Origin: Euperipatoides rowelli
Lineage: Eukaryota; Onychophora; Udeonychophora; Euonychophora; Peripatopsidae
Reading direction: 5' to 3' (one strand)
DNA length: 13,116 bases
NCBI GenBank assembly: GCA_003024985.2
Contig: PXIH01S0043749.1
The notes under the pieces are model-generated. The model did no database searches, was not told the DNA's origin, and was given only the letters and a program-made list of their open reading frames with translations. The position numbers and the translations under genes were made by a program. Shown one piece after another: positions 1 to 9,112 of the stretch; positions within the stretch are counted from its first letter, which is position 1, and each line of letters opens with the position of its first letter.

Positions 1-1580
1 TTAATTTCCACCTTTTTTTTTTAAATAAAATTATTTTAATTGATTGCACCTGGGTATAATTAATTGCAGGATTTTGTTTATTTTCTTAATCTCTTTTTGC
101 AATTTCTATAAAGCAAATAAATCTTTACCAAAGTCACTGTTTAATGAAGTGATGCAGGGAAAAATTAATTCAATGCTAATAGATTTGTTTTGTTTTTTTA
201 ATTACGGAAATTTAATTAAAATGTAAAAAAAAAATTAAATAAAAATAAATCTTTCTTTCATCGATTTTTTTTTTTTTTAATTAAACAAACGACTCAGTAA
301 ATTAGTATCATTGTCTCTTTTGTAATATACAGTAATTGTATTTGAAAAATAAAATGCATTTTTAAAATAGAAAAGAAATTAATATTTTGCAGGTGAACAT
401 TCACATTAATTTTCAATAGGATTATATCATTATTAAGGTTTGGTGTTCGTAGCAGTATAACCGCTTATCTGTATCCACATATAATGTGCAGAACCTTTTC
501 CAATTAGTGTGCCACTTAAAGTTTGGTTTATTACTTTCAAATGTTTAGGTGTCACCACAACTCATTCAGCAAACATTACTGTACTTAAAACGTCTGCAAG
601 AACTGATGATTATTTAGAGCACATGCAGGTACCACCTAGAGTACACTTTCAAATGACTTCCTACTTGCTTTCATGCACAATACTTCCTGGTGTATAATTC
701 AATGGTACTGCACAATAGGTTACTGACTTCTTCACTAAGAAATTTCACAAAACCATATTTGGGGCAGCATCAGTTGTCACAGACACAATTTCCTATTACA
801 AGTACAATACTATACCATGCATAATGGATTTATGTTGTGTGCACTCAAATCATGTTTGTGTGCCACCTAGTAACACATGTGTCATAGGTCCACCATCCCT
901 GATCTGTGCATTAAGAAGTAACCAAATATTATGCAGATGTGATCTTTTTGTTCAACCGAATATTGGCAACATCATTGCTTCACATTACCACATTATCAAT
1001 CTCCATTCTTGTATTTCTATCATATGGTTTTCATAAACACAGATTTTCCTAATCACAAAGATGAAATGAGAAAAAGCACATTACTATCAGATTGACCATT
1101 ATGGAAGACACTTTTTTTTTTTTTCAGCATTTGAGTTAATGTTAGCTTAAGTTTAATTAATGGCAAATTTTAATTTTTCTCATATTTGATTCCCTTAAGG
1201 ACTAGATCTTGGAGAATCCATTGCCACCCCAAACTCTGCTTTGTAACCTGCTTATCTAATTGGTAGTTTAATCGATCATTTTCGTTATGCTCCATCTTCA
1301 AACCGGCCTCAAACCTACATTCAATTTATTAAGTAAATGAATAATTATTCTCTAACCTTAATTTAAACATGTAAATCAATTATTCTGCCCAACCCTACAC
1401 CAAACAAGAAATTACTGAACATAACATTCAGATTGTTTAGTCAAAAGCAGAGATCATGATAAATCCTCTAAATTATTGACTCAATTGTCTATATTAGGAA
1501 TAGGAAAATTATGAATTTACTTAATTGAATTAGGTTTCAGAGCTGATTTGAAAGTTAGTTGGTAAATAAAGTCATTGAAT
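1..1580. other. AT-rich intergenic DNA, no gene recognised
   Basis: The stretch is AT-rich with long T and A runs. The short + strand open frames (44-226, 509-697, 824-1036) show no domain, no signal for a known family and no coding-like composition, so they are treated as chance. A weak resemblance exists between short segments near 509-543, 629-654 and 860-880, which share forms of GTRCCACYTA and, in the first two, the 11-mer ACTTTCAAATG. This might be a very decayed tandem repeat of roughly 115 bp. Nothing else is supported. Confidence 0.6.
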
Positions 1581-1584
1581 AGAT

Positions 1585-1620
1585 CAGGGATTCTCAAACT
1601 TTTGTAATGTTGTACCATTT
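1585..1620 (+). mobile_element. hAT-like DNA transposon terminus (one end only)
   Basis: The sequence CAGGGATTCTCAAACTTTTG at 1585-1604 closely resembles the terminal inverted repeat of many hAT-superfamily (Charlie-like) elements and their MITEs, which typically begin CAGnGGTTCTCAAACTTTT. This is a family comparison from memory, not a search. hAT transposase makes 8-bp target duplications; the 8 bases just outside are GAATAGAT (1577-1584), but no second copy next to an inverted terminus was found downstream. It is therefore either a truncated MITE whose other end has decayed or is missing, or a chance match. No transposase coding sequence is visible. Confidence 0.35.
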
Positions 1621-1941
1621 AAATAAATTGCTATAAATTCATGTACCACCATATGCATATTTTGTAATTTGTATTTTGGCCAGCTAAGAGTATGCATTTA
1701 TAGTTAGAGGACAAAAAGAACAAAATAAACAATCTTGTCAAAAGAAAATCATAGTTTTGTTGTATTAAATATTGCATGTAAGCTATTCACTTTTATTCAA
1801 TGTCCATTTTTGTCTTATACAATCTTAAACAAATCGTTCATTTAAAAATTTTAATCTAGTATTATCAAGCATACTAAATACATCATAAATTAACTAACTG
1901 CACAATGATTATTATTATTATGGACATGAGTCTCGGGCAAG

Positions 1942-2290
1942 ATGGCGTCTGATCCAGTCTTGTTGCCGAGTTTTCTGGAGAAAAATGATTTAACCTTTGA
2001 GCAATTTGTTAAAAACTTATTAAATGGAGATGTAGAGGGAGTGAAGCTTTTAAGATTTGACTAGATAAGCTGGCCAACTCTATTGGGCAAAAAAAATGAA
2101 AAAAGATGAGGAAGCTTCAGTCAGCCATACTCAAATTTTTGAAGAGCTGCAGAAAATAATTGAGCTGAACTTACAGCCTGTTTCCATGGGCACTTATAAC
2201 TCGATCCCAGTCGGCTCGATCCAAGTGGGCTTGAATAATTGTATCATGGAAACAGATTTTTTTTCTAGCTCGATCCCAAATGGGGACTAG
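1942..2290 (+). pseudogene. Broken short coding-like region, family unknown
   Basis: An ATG at 1942 in a good eukaryotic start context (aagATGGcg) opens 40 codons, stopping at 2062-2064. In the next frame a short stretch (LDKLANSIGQKK) spans roughly 2061-2096. A third frame from 2096 to 2290 gives 64 residues with an acidic, helix-prone start (HTQIFEELQKIIELN). Open pieces handing over between frames next to an A-run (about 2089-2095) would fit a frame-damaged reading frame, perhaps the start of a LINE ORF1 or a retropseudogene. I do not recognise the protein, and the pieces could be chance. The region also holds three copies of a CTCGATCC motif (near 2200, 2215 and 2269) and a perfect 11-bp inverted repeat (CTGTTTCCATG at 2178-2188, complement at 2245-2255). 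Confidence 0.2.
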
Positions 2291-2716
2291 GTTAGTCCGC
2301 TTAAATGTTGTGGACTAGAGGAATCCCAAGGATATTACACGAGCTAAACAGCTGTCGCCATTGCTGTTATTGGTTAAAAGCTAAGCTACCATGTGTCATC
2401 TACTCTATTTACAATTTATATACTATAGTTATTATATGAGGTTTATTTCTATTTAAATATGATACAAACGAATATCATAAGTAAAAGTGAGAAAAATAAA
2501 ATAAATAAATATAGACTTCTGGCCCCTAAGGATATGACGTCTATTTACAAGTAAAGCTTTAAATATTTAAATAAATGATTAAAAAAAAAATAAGAATTAT
2601 ATAATTGAGTCATTTAATGTGGTTATCATTTTTGGAATCGCTGAGTTGGCAAATCTCTGTGTTCTTATGGACGAGATAAAATGTTTACAAGAGTTTCTAG
2701 TCTCATAGTATAATCG
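2291..2716. other. AT-rich intergenic DNA, nothing recognised
   Basis: Between the broken coding-like region and the candidate LTR edge there is only AT-rich sequence with an A10 run near 2581. No open frame of note, RNA gene or terminal repeat is visible. Confidence 0.5.
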
Positions 2717-2900
2717 TGTTACGAGTGGGTATGAGGGGGAGCGNGTAGGATTTAGGAATACACGGCTATACAGTAGGGTTTGGCCAACAGGAAAGGGTGA
2801 ATTGTGAATAGCAGATCAGAAATACCGCTGGCTAAACACCTAAAGGTAAACACAAAACTTTAATAATTGTAGTATACAATGTCTTAGCAATAATAATACA

Positions 2901-2916
2901 AGAAGCTTTTATCTTG
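2901..2916 (+). repeat. Left target site duplication of the retroposon
   Basis: First copy of AGAAGCTTTTATCTTG. One more A on the left is also shared with the second copy, giving 16-17 bp. It marks the 5' edge of the inserted 228-bp segment. Confidence 0.6.
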
Positions 2917-3144
2917 CCAATTCTCTTTCTTTCGGAAAAATTGGGAGGATAGGGTTCCTTTCAACCAGGCCGTTTAGTTCTCTTACTTTGCGTTATTGAG
3001 ATATGAATTTACTAAATAACATGAAAACAAGAACAGTATTGCGGCTGTACCTTCTGAAGAATTTCTGATCATCAGAATGCAATACACAATTCGCCTCAGC
3101 CGTCAGGCGGGCTAGACACACTGGTGTCATAAAAAAGAAAAAAA

Positions 3145-3160
3145 AGAAGCTTTTATCTTG
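3145..3160 (+). repeat. Right target site duplication of the retroposon
   Basis: Second, identical copy of AGAAGCTTTTATCTTG. It directly follows the A-rich tail of the insert, so the inserted RNA copy is in + orientation. Confidence 0.6.
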
Positions 3161-3871
3161 ATAGTAATTTCAGTAACTTCTAAACAGTTCGTTATGATAA
3201 GAATAAAGTTCAGCTAGCTAGATATCAAGGTTAGTACGTTACTGTACGTACTGACCTGAAGTGGGTGCAATCCATGTGAGGGTCCGTCTTTGTACGGTGT
3301 CTTTCTCTGGTCGTAGAGGTTCATCTAACCATTGTTTGGATACGCCTGCCAGTGGGCCAGTTCGGAGACTCTAAACCTGGGTCGCAGGGCTCCATACTCT
3401 AGCGTATCAAGTTCTGAGTTGAGATAAGGAAGCTGACTTCCGTAGCGGTCGTCTCTTTCGTACCTTTTTTTCTCTATCCTTCTTTTTCTCTCTATTCTTT
3501 TTTCCATCTTTTTGTTCGAAGTCATTATCTTTTCTTTTGAGTGTGTCATTCTTTCGCCTCCTAGTGAAGGTTATCTGCAAAGATCTAATTATAGTTTTAT
3601 TAAACATAAGATATAGTTCTCTATTAAAGTGGCTGTATTGCGGTGCGATTCAAGTTTGGACATTATGACGGTTGCTTAGGTGTTGTGCGTTTTGTATTGC
3701 TATATAATTATACTATAAGTATTAATATTGATTTTAATTTTAATGTATTACTATATTGGCCTTTACTGTCTTTGCTTTCACTTCTCATCCTTTCTGCTGC
3801 TTGTGTAATAGGCTTACTTTAGTTTCTTTTCCTTATTTCTTTCTACATGCAAATAANCCTATTANACAATA

Positions 3872-3881
3872 CCCCTCCCTT
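3872..3881 (-). promoter_or_regulatory. Candidate polypurine tract (plus-strand primer) of the gypsy element
   Basis: On the minus strand this reads AAGGGAGGGG, an uninterrupted purine run placed after the pol remnant and directly before the possible LTR start. In Ty3/gypsy elements such a tract primes plus-strand DNA synthesis and abuts the 3' LTR. It lies about 950 bp past the pol stop, which leaves room for a 3' untranslated region or a lost third ORF. The identification is positional and tentative. Confidence 0.35.
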
Positions 3882-4834
3882 GAAAGAAAGCGTAAGTCAC
3901 AGATGAAACTTGTGGCTGGACCTTTAATCCAAAAATTCTAAAGCTTACAGAAAAATTTAGCTTAACAAGGGGGTAACTAAAAACTTTAACATTTTAACGT
4001 GATTATAGGTATAGAAAAAAATGAAAAAATGCTAAAATATAAAGGTTGTTATGCGCTGTTTTCAGAGTGGAGTTTCTTTGAATTATTATTAGCATTTTGT
4101 TCTAGTTTTAGGCTTTCTTTGCTAAGCAAGTCCATTAGCACAAAATTTTAATGCTATAGGTTCCTCTCTTTAACCTTAGACAATAAGGCTGTGGTAGTAT
4201 TTGACCTTTATATTGTGTTGTAACCTAACAAATTGTGGGCAATAACAAAACATAACATTTTCTAATTTGAAACAATTGAACTTAATAAACTTGTGATATG
4301 AAACCAACTGGGTTCTTTCTTTGAGGGTGGTTTGTGCCTTTCTTGTGTTTTCACACTATAAGGGGGTTGGGATTCTAGTTTTTTTTTTTTTGGTTTGTCA
4401 AGTATTGGCCTGTATTAGTTGTTGAGGTTAGTCTATATTAAGTATATTTTGTTCTTGTCTCTGAGTTGACCTTGTCTTCTCAAGGGGGTGGGTTTCATTT
4501 TGACTTTATTTTTGGTTTTAGTTTATTTATTGACTTTCAACTGTTTATCTTTATTATGTTTTCTTGTGTATTTGTATATGGGATTTGTATATTTCTATTT
4601 TTTTTTTTTTGCCTAAGTTGGACCTTTATTTTTATTATTCTATGTAGTGGCTTACTAATGTTATATTATTGGTTTTGGGTTTTGGTTTTCTGGAGAAATT
4701 TGCTTTGGGAGGGAACTGTGTAAATAACTCCCTTGCATTCCTTTACAGTTCTTTTGTTTTAGCTTATTATGTTTCAGTAATCAGGTTTAGCTGTTCTTAT
4801 TAGGTGTCACTGGTGTCAGTTTGTGTTTTGTTAG
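3882..4834. other. T-rich stretch between pol end and purine tract, no gene
   Basis: The + strand is extremely T-rich, so its open frame at 4466-4723 gives only Phe/Leu/Ile/Trp-rich translation and is a composition artefact. On the minus strand the sequence is A-rich with frequent stops and no recognisable envelope or gag product. The octamer AAGGGGGT appears three times on the + strand (3967-3974, 4360-4367, 4482-4489), twice followed by GGG or TGGG. Its meaning is unknown. The stretch probably corresponds to the 3' non-coding part of the retroelement, but other DNA may be mixed in. Confidence 0.4.
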
Positions 4835-5047
4835 CTACCCGAGTTTGAGTTCTAGCATTGTATTTGTGTTGATGTTGAACCTGGGAATTATCTTTTGGTA
4901 GATTAAATTCTCCTGTTTTTTCCCTAGGTATCCTACATATTTGTCTATACTGCCAATGTTATACTTGTCAATGTTTTTGCCGTCTGGGATTTCAATTTCA
5001 TATACTAAATCATTCAGCTTATTATGATGCTCAGAGGGCCGTTCCAC
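4835..5047 (-). pseudogene. Ty3/gypsy pol C-terminal tail after integrase
   Basis: This piece continues the integrase C-terminal domain of copy A in a shifted frame. After the frameshift the residues KLNDLVYEIEIPDG resemble the segment that follows the conserved K-x-x-G-P motif in gypsy integrases, where the chain runs into a small beta-rich domain. The frame then runs on as a Lys/Asn/Ile-rich tail and stops at 4835, after which the minus strand is closed in all useful frames. That makes 4835 the likely natural end of pol. The join to the upstream piece is broken between about 5019 and 5030, where both frames code for parts of the same conserved segment. No chromodomain is evident. Confidence 0.6.
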
Positions 5048-6019
5048 CTTTTTTCTAGCTTGGTGGAATAATTGCGGCTTTTGTCTGATAGGCTATGATT
5101 TTTAATTTTTACAATATCTCCTACTTTAAAAGATCTATGTGTTGTGTTTTTGTCGTAATTTCTTTTTTGCCATTCTTGGCTAGCTTGTATGTGTTTAGTT
5201 ACTAATGTTTTTATGGTTTCCATTTCCAAATCCCACTTTTGGACTTGTTCTGGGATTTTTGCAGGAGTGTTTTGCTTTTGGATGTTACATACGCTATCCC
5301 AGGGGAGCGTTATTTCTCTGCCAAGGAATAGTTTGGCAGGTGTGAACCCTGTAGTCGCATGCTTGGTCGTCCTTATGGCAATCAGGAACTGTGGGATTAA
5401 CTTATCCCAGTCCCTAGGTGTTCGACAATGGCTTGAATCATTGTCTTTATCACTTTGTTTGNCCTTTCCGTTGCATCGGATTGGGCATGGTAATGGATGG
5501 TGTGGACGGGTTTCACCCTATGCAGTTTGCAGAAAGCATTGTATGTATTTGATACAAACTGAGGTCCGTTATCAGAAATTATATTCTTGGCTACTCCAAA
5601 CCTACAGAAATAGTCTCTAAAGATTTTTGCAATGGCTAGGAAATTGGCGTTTCTGAGTGGGCAGGCTTCTACCCACTTGCAGTAGTAATTGAGTATTACT
5701 AACAGGTATGAGTTTTGCCATTTTGACCTTGGGTAAGGTCCCAAAAAATCTAACGAGACCACTTCCATGGGTTTGCTTACCATAGGTCCTTTTAGAATTT
5801 TGTTTCCATGTTTTGTTAACTGACATATCCTACATGATTGGACGTATTCCCTAATATGTTTTTCCATATTTTTCCAGAATACTCTCGTTCTCATTTTATT
5901 TAATGTTTTGTCGCGTCCTAGGTATCCTCCTTCAGGTGTGTCATGGAACTCCTGGATGGTTTTGTCGATGAGACAGCCAGGTATTACTGGTCTGGGTATG
6001 GATTGAGATCCCTTTTTGT
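5019..6019 (-). pseudogene. Ty3/gypsy integrase, copy A (downstream copy), degenerate
   Basis: Integrase joins retroelement cDNA ends to target DNA. Read on the minus strand, the copy starts with the lead-in to the HHCC zinc finger (VIPGCLIDKTIQEFHDTPEG); the second His is replaced (GYLG instead of GHLG) while both cysteines are present (SCRICQ). The catalytic core is clear: SLDFLGPYPRS (first Asp), SDNGPQF (second Asp), and DATER (Glu), with 34 residues between the second Asp and the Glu as counted. A 4-bp deletion near 5420, relative to copy B, shifts the frame and ends the 287-residue open frame (6260-5397), which begins in copy B. The C-terminal domain, with HRSFKVGDIVKIKNHSLS, resumes in another frame at 5229-5014. 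An n lies at 5462 inside the core. With its frameshifts the copy is inactive as assembled. Confidence 0.85.
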
Positions 6020-6917
6020 NTTTTTCTAGCTTGGTGGAATAATTGCGGCTTTTGTCTGATAGGCTATGATTTTTAATTTTTACAATATCTCCTACTTTAA
6101 AAGATCTATGTGTTGGGTTTTTGTCGTAATTTCTTTTTTGCCATTCTTGGCTGGCTTGCACATGTTTAGTTACTAATGTTTTATGGTTTCCATTTTCAAA
6201 TCCCACTTTTGGACTTGTTCTGGGATTTTTGGGGAAGTGTTTTGCTTTTGGATGTTGCATACGTTATCCCAGGGGAGCGTTATTTCTCTGCTAAGGAATA
6301 GTTTGGCAGGTGTGAATCCTGTGGTCGCATCCTTATGGCCATCAGGAACTGTGGGATTAACTTATCCCAGTCCCTATGATTGTGTTCGACAAAGGCTTGA
6401 ATCATTTTCTTTATCACTTTGTTTGTTCTTTCCGTTGCATCGGATTGGCCATGGTAACAGGTGGTGTGGATGGGTTTCACCCTCCACACTTTGCAGAAAG
6501 CATTGCATGTATTTGATACAAACTGAGGTTTGTTATCAGAAATTAATTTCTGGGCTACTCCAAACCTACAGAAATATTCTCTAAGAATTTTTGAAATGGC
6601 TAGGGAATTGGCATTTCTGAGTGGGTAGGCTTCTACCCACTTGGAATAGAAATCGAGTATTACTAATAGGTATGAGTTTCGCCATTTTGACCTTGGGTAG
6701 GGTCCCAAAAAAATCTAACGAGACCAACTCCATGGGTTTGCTTACCTGGGAACTTATCATAGGTCCTTTTAGAATTTTGTTTCCATGTTTTGTTAACTGA
6801 CATGTCCTACATGATTGGAGTATTCCCTAATATGTTTTTCCATATTTTTCCAGAATACTCTGGTTCTCATTTTATTTAATGTTTTGTCGCATCCTAGGTG
6901 TCCTCCTTCAGGTGTGT
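5051..6917. repeat. Direct tandem duplication of the integrase segment (units 5051-5941 and 6022-6917)
   Basis: The two units share sequence from TTTTCTAGCTTGGTGGAATA (5051 and 6022) to TCCTCCTTCAGGTGTGT (ending 5941 and 6917). The offset is 971 bp at the left edge. Between the units, 5942-6019 carries the natural upstream lead-in of copy A (coding VIPGCLIDKTIQEFHD), which copy B lacks. Private indels (12 bp and 1 bp at the catalytic-core entrance, 10 bp and 4 bp near its end) plus scattered substitutions show the units diverged independently. Alternatives to local tandem duplication are a chimera of two element copies made during reverse transcription, or a misassembly: the junction base at 6020 is an n. 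Confidence 0.85.
6022..6917 (-). pseudogene. Ty3/gypsy integrase, copy B (upstream copy), degenerate
   Basis: This is a second copy of the same integrase segment, over 90 percent identical to copy A by eye. It lies directly downstream of the RNase H remnant in element order, so it occupies the natural position. The zinc finger keeps GHLG but has lost the first His in a deletion just upstream, and a 1-bp deletion near 6819 throws the two cysteines out of frame. A seven-A run near 6706-6713 (six in copy A) breaks the frame before GPYPRSKW. The core then reads open from 6708 to 6280 with SDNKPQF (Gly changed to Lys) and DATER. A 10-bp deletion near 6325, relative to copy A, shifts the frame again. 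The C-terminal domain (HRSFKVGDIVKIKN) is open from 6260 and runs without a stop into copy A. Confidence 0.85.
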
Positions 6918-7300
6918 TATTTAGTATTTTATTTTTCAGGTTGAACAGGTTTATGTCCTTGTTCTGGGCTTCGATTAGGATAGTGCTGTCTTTTAAAAAG
7001 GACAGTTGGAGTTTAATCTCTAACCAGCTTATCTCTTTGTGTCGATATGGGAGAGAGATGCGCTCTAGATCGACATCAGAGTCAGGATCCTCTTTTATGG
7101 TTGAACTCCGTGATAAGGCATCTGCCATTATATTGTGTTTGCCTTTTCGATATTCTACTTCATAATTAAATTCCATCAAGTGTAAGGCCCATCTGATTAA
7201 TCTGCCATGTATATATTTTTTGATTTTCTTTTTCAGTCATTTTTTTCCTCGGTGTTCTGCAGTGATTGCATGTACCTTGACTTGTCCGTTGTGTATGGGG
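6918..7300 (-). pseudogene. Ty3/gypsy RNase H C-terminus and RNase H-integrase linker
   Basis: RNase H degrades the RNA strand of the RNA-DNA hybrid during reverse transcription. On the minus strand the end of the domain is clear: HGRLIRWALHLMEF followed by EYRKGKHNIMADALSRS, the conserved gypsy signature of a basic loop, N-x-x-AD, and the ALSR exit. Upstream in the same frame, VKVHAITAEHRGKK matches the domain's TDH strand but has AE in place of D, and a TGA at 7237-7239 sits where a Trp is usual in this family. The linker that follows is acidic, then Lys-rich, and reaches the integrase zinc finger after a deletion that removed the first His. The N-terminal and middle parts of RNase H are absent. 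Confidence 0.75.
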
Positions 7301-9015
7301 GTTGCCTGCCGCCCATTTGAAATATTGTAAAAACTTTTCCTCTTGTGTGATACTAGTTTTGTATCATAAATTCAATTTTTTGTCGAACATCAGAGTTTTA
7401 ATTGTGTGACATTTTTTTTATCCCGGAAATGGCATTTTGACTTTGCTTGTTGTACATGTTTTTCTTCTGTTGTCACCTTGTATTTAAATGTCATTGGGTG
7501 ATTTTTTTTCTGAAAATTTTGTGTTCACTTCATTTCCCTTGATGGATGAGGGGTCCCACTTTATTTAATTGTTTTTTTTGACAAGCACAATTATTGAACA
7601 GCTTCATTAATTGTGTGTCCGCAGGCTATTTTTGTTTTTAGTAAAGGTAAATCAAACCCGTCAATCAAAGTTTTGTAATTATAGTTTTTTTTCCCGTCAA
7701 TCAAAGTTTCCGTAAAGAAAGTTTTATCATGTCAAACCCAAGTAAAGGAGTTAATTTCCATAAAATTGGTTATCGTGTATTATAGTAAACCAATATTCTT
7801 CTTTGCTATAGATGAAATTTAAATAAATATTCATCCTTATTTTTATTTCAAACTTGTTTTTTAATTAAATATTTTATTGCTGTTGACCCCCACTCAACAG
7901 TGTTTCGCTACCTCAAACTGAAAACCAATCCTTTTAAATTTGTTTGTTCTCTATAATGAGACAATTCAAATTATCCTTTTTCAATTATACTTTACTTTTA
8001 ATTAAATTGGCCTGTGTTATTTTTATTGTGATTGAAATTGAATAGCAATTTAAATCTTGTTCTTTTAATTAATATATAATTTAATCTGATCTTTTGATTG
8101 TTGTTAATTTTAAATTGAAATCGATTATTGTTCTCATAAGTTGGTCTCCACCTTTTTACGAATGGGGTTGTAATGATTCTTTTATCTATCAATAGTTTGT
8201 TTTATTTTTTAAACTTAGTACTGTATCAAAATCTTAATGTAACATTTTATTTCCTTTGATTTGTTTTAAAAGGCTTCTCATTCGATTAGCTGTCTTCCCT
8301 CTTTCCATTTGCACCTTGTTTTCACCCCTATCATTACCTGTAGTTAACATCACTTTATTAAGTTTGTTGCTGGTGACGCAATCAAAGATGACTGTCAATG
8401 TGTTTCTCTTTTCTATTTTTTATTTGAAATGAATAATTATAATTGAATTTAATCAATATAATTTAATTACTAAATTTTTTATTTTTTGTTTTATTTGCGT
8501 TGGTCATAGTTAGATAGTTTGTTTAATTTAGAGAAATGTTTATAGTGGTCATTCTATACATTTTAATATATGCCATTTCATAAAATTTAGTTTTGTCATT
8601 TTTATATCTTTTTAATATGCCGTCATTATGAACTCTCAAATATGTTAAAATGTGCCTTACTAGATAAAAGCTGTGAACTGAAGATGAATTTACTGACTTT
8701 TGTGTATACAAACATTTCCTGATTCATTGACTTATCAAAACTTTGGATGATGCACTTATAAATTCTCTTTTGTAATTTTCGAGACATACTGTGAAGGACT
8801 GCTTATTAACAAGACTATTGTTTAAAATCTTATGATTGCAGCATCGTTTCATTTTGAAACTTCGTAGTGTGGTGACTTATGGGAAAGGAGCAGTGAATTC
8901 CACAGGTAGCAAACTATGAGTAGAAACACAAAAATCTCTACAAAAAAATGTGAGCAGGCCGTAATCTTGAACTATTTTAATAACCTATGAGAAATTCTGA
9001 AATATAAATACAAAG

Positions 9016-9047
9016 AAAAATCTGTGAAATTATGGGGATTAACTGTA
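9016..9047 (-). mobile_element. Possible pogo/Tigger-like MITE terminus
   Basis: Read on the minus strand from 9047 the sequence is TACAGTTAATCCCCATAATT, followed by TCACAGA. Pogo/Tigger-type elements insert at TA, and many of their non-autonomous relatives start like TACAGTnnnCCTCG followed by a CGCGGA-type segment; here CG pairs would have decayed to TG and CA. The adjoining 170 bp shows a matching style, but no opposite end was found, so this stays a weak call by eye. Confidence 0.15.
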
Positions 9048-9112
9048 TTAGTGAAAGGACTTACCATCTAGCTTACTATATAAGCTAATCAAACAAGGAA
9101 TCATGATCAAAA

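Larger units (their letters stand above)
2901..3160 (+). mobile_element. Short retroposon (SINE or retrocopy) with 16-bp target site duplication
   Basis: The 16-mer AGAAGCTTTTATCTTG occurs at 2901-2916 and again, perfectly, at 3145-3160. Between the copies lie 228 bp (2917-3144) ending in an A-rich tail (ATAAAAAAGAAAAAA) directly against the second repeat. A perfect direct repeat of this length beside a poly-A-like 3' end is the footprint of LINE-driven target-primed reverse transcription. The insert has no convincing tRNA-type A and B boxes and no long open frame. It starts CCAATTCTCTTTCTTTCGG and contains two foldable hairpins: 3036-3085 (7-bp outer stem GTATTGC/GCAATAC with an inner TTCTGA/TCAGAA hairpin) and 3092-3109 (CGCCT/AGGCG). 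It could be a non-tRNA SINE, a retroposed small RNA, or a short processed mRNA copy whose pyrimidine-rich start recalls a 5' TOP mRNA. The parent is unknown. Confidence 0.6.
2717..3871 (-). repeat. Candidate 3' LTR of the Ty3/gypsy element (minus orientation)
   Basis: On the minus strand this region follows the end of pol and a purine tract (3872-3881), where a 3' LTR should lie. Reading minus from 3871 it begins TATTGTnTAATAGG, close to the TGTTGT-type LTR starts known in some gypsy elements but with TA in place of TG. The far edge is uncertain: a candidate is the minus-strand CTCGTAACA ending at 2717. The span would be about 1155 bp, including a later 244-bp retroposon insertion (insert plus one target copy). 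Two overlapping charged minus-strand open frames (3325-3549 and 3407-3607) fall inside and are probably not genes. No partner LTR occurs elsewhere in the window, so the assignment rests on position and the purine tract only. Confidence 0.28.

Noticed and set aside
509-880. Possible old tandem repeat of about 115 bp around GTRCCACYTA segments
   Set aside because: Only short motifs match and a copy expected near 743 is not visible, so it may be coincidence.
824-1036. Cys-rich 70-residue + strand frame
   Set aside because: Cysteine spacing shows no known pattern, there is no clear signal peptide and no supporting context.
3036-3120. H/ACA snoRNA-like layout (hairpin, ACACAA hinge, small hairpin, ACA)
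   Set aside because: The second hairpin is only about 18 nt, the hinge overlaps the first stem, and no guide pocket is evident. The motifs are too short to support the call without a covariance search.
3325-3607. Two overlapping Lys/Arg/Glu-rich minus-strand frames
   Set aside because: Two frames over the same purine-rich strand both give charged low-complexity peptides, which points to composition. The region is more likely LTR or non-coding.
4466-4723. 85-residue + strand frame that looks like a membrane protein
   Set aside because: The hydrophobic translation is produced by the T-rich composition; no start context, family pattern or neighbouring coding signal supports it.
5189-5620. 143-residue + strand open frame, and its relative at 6183-6584
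   Set aside because: Both are antisense shadows of the two integrase copies; they resemble each other only because the DNA is duplicated.
6815-7165. 116-residue + strand frame
   Set aside because: It is the antisense of the RNase H-integrase linker, which has clear motifs on the minus strand.
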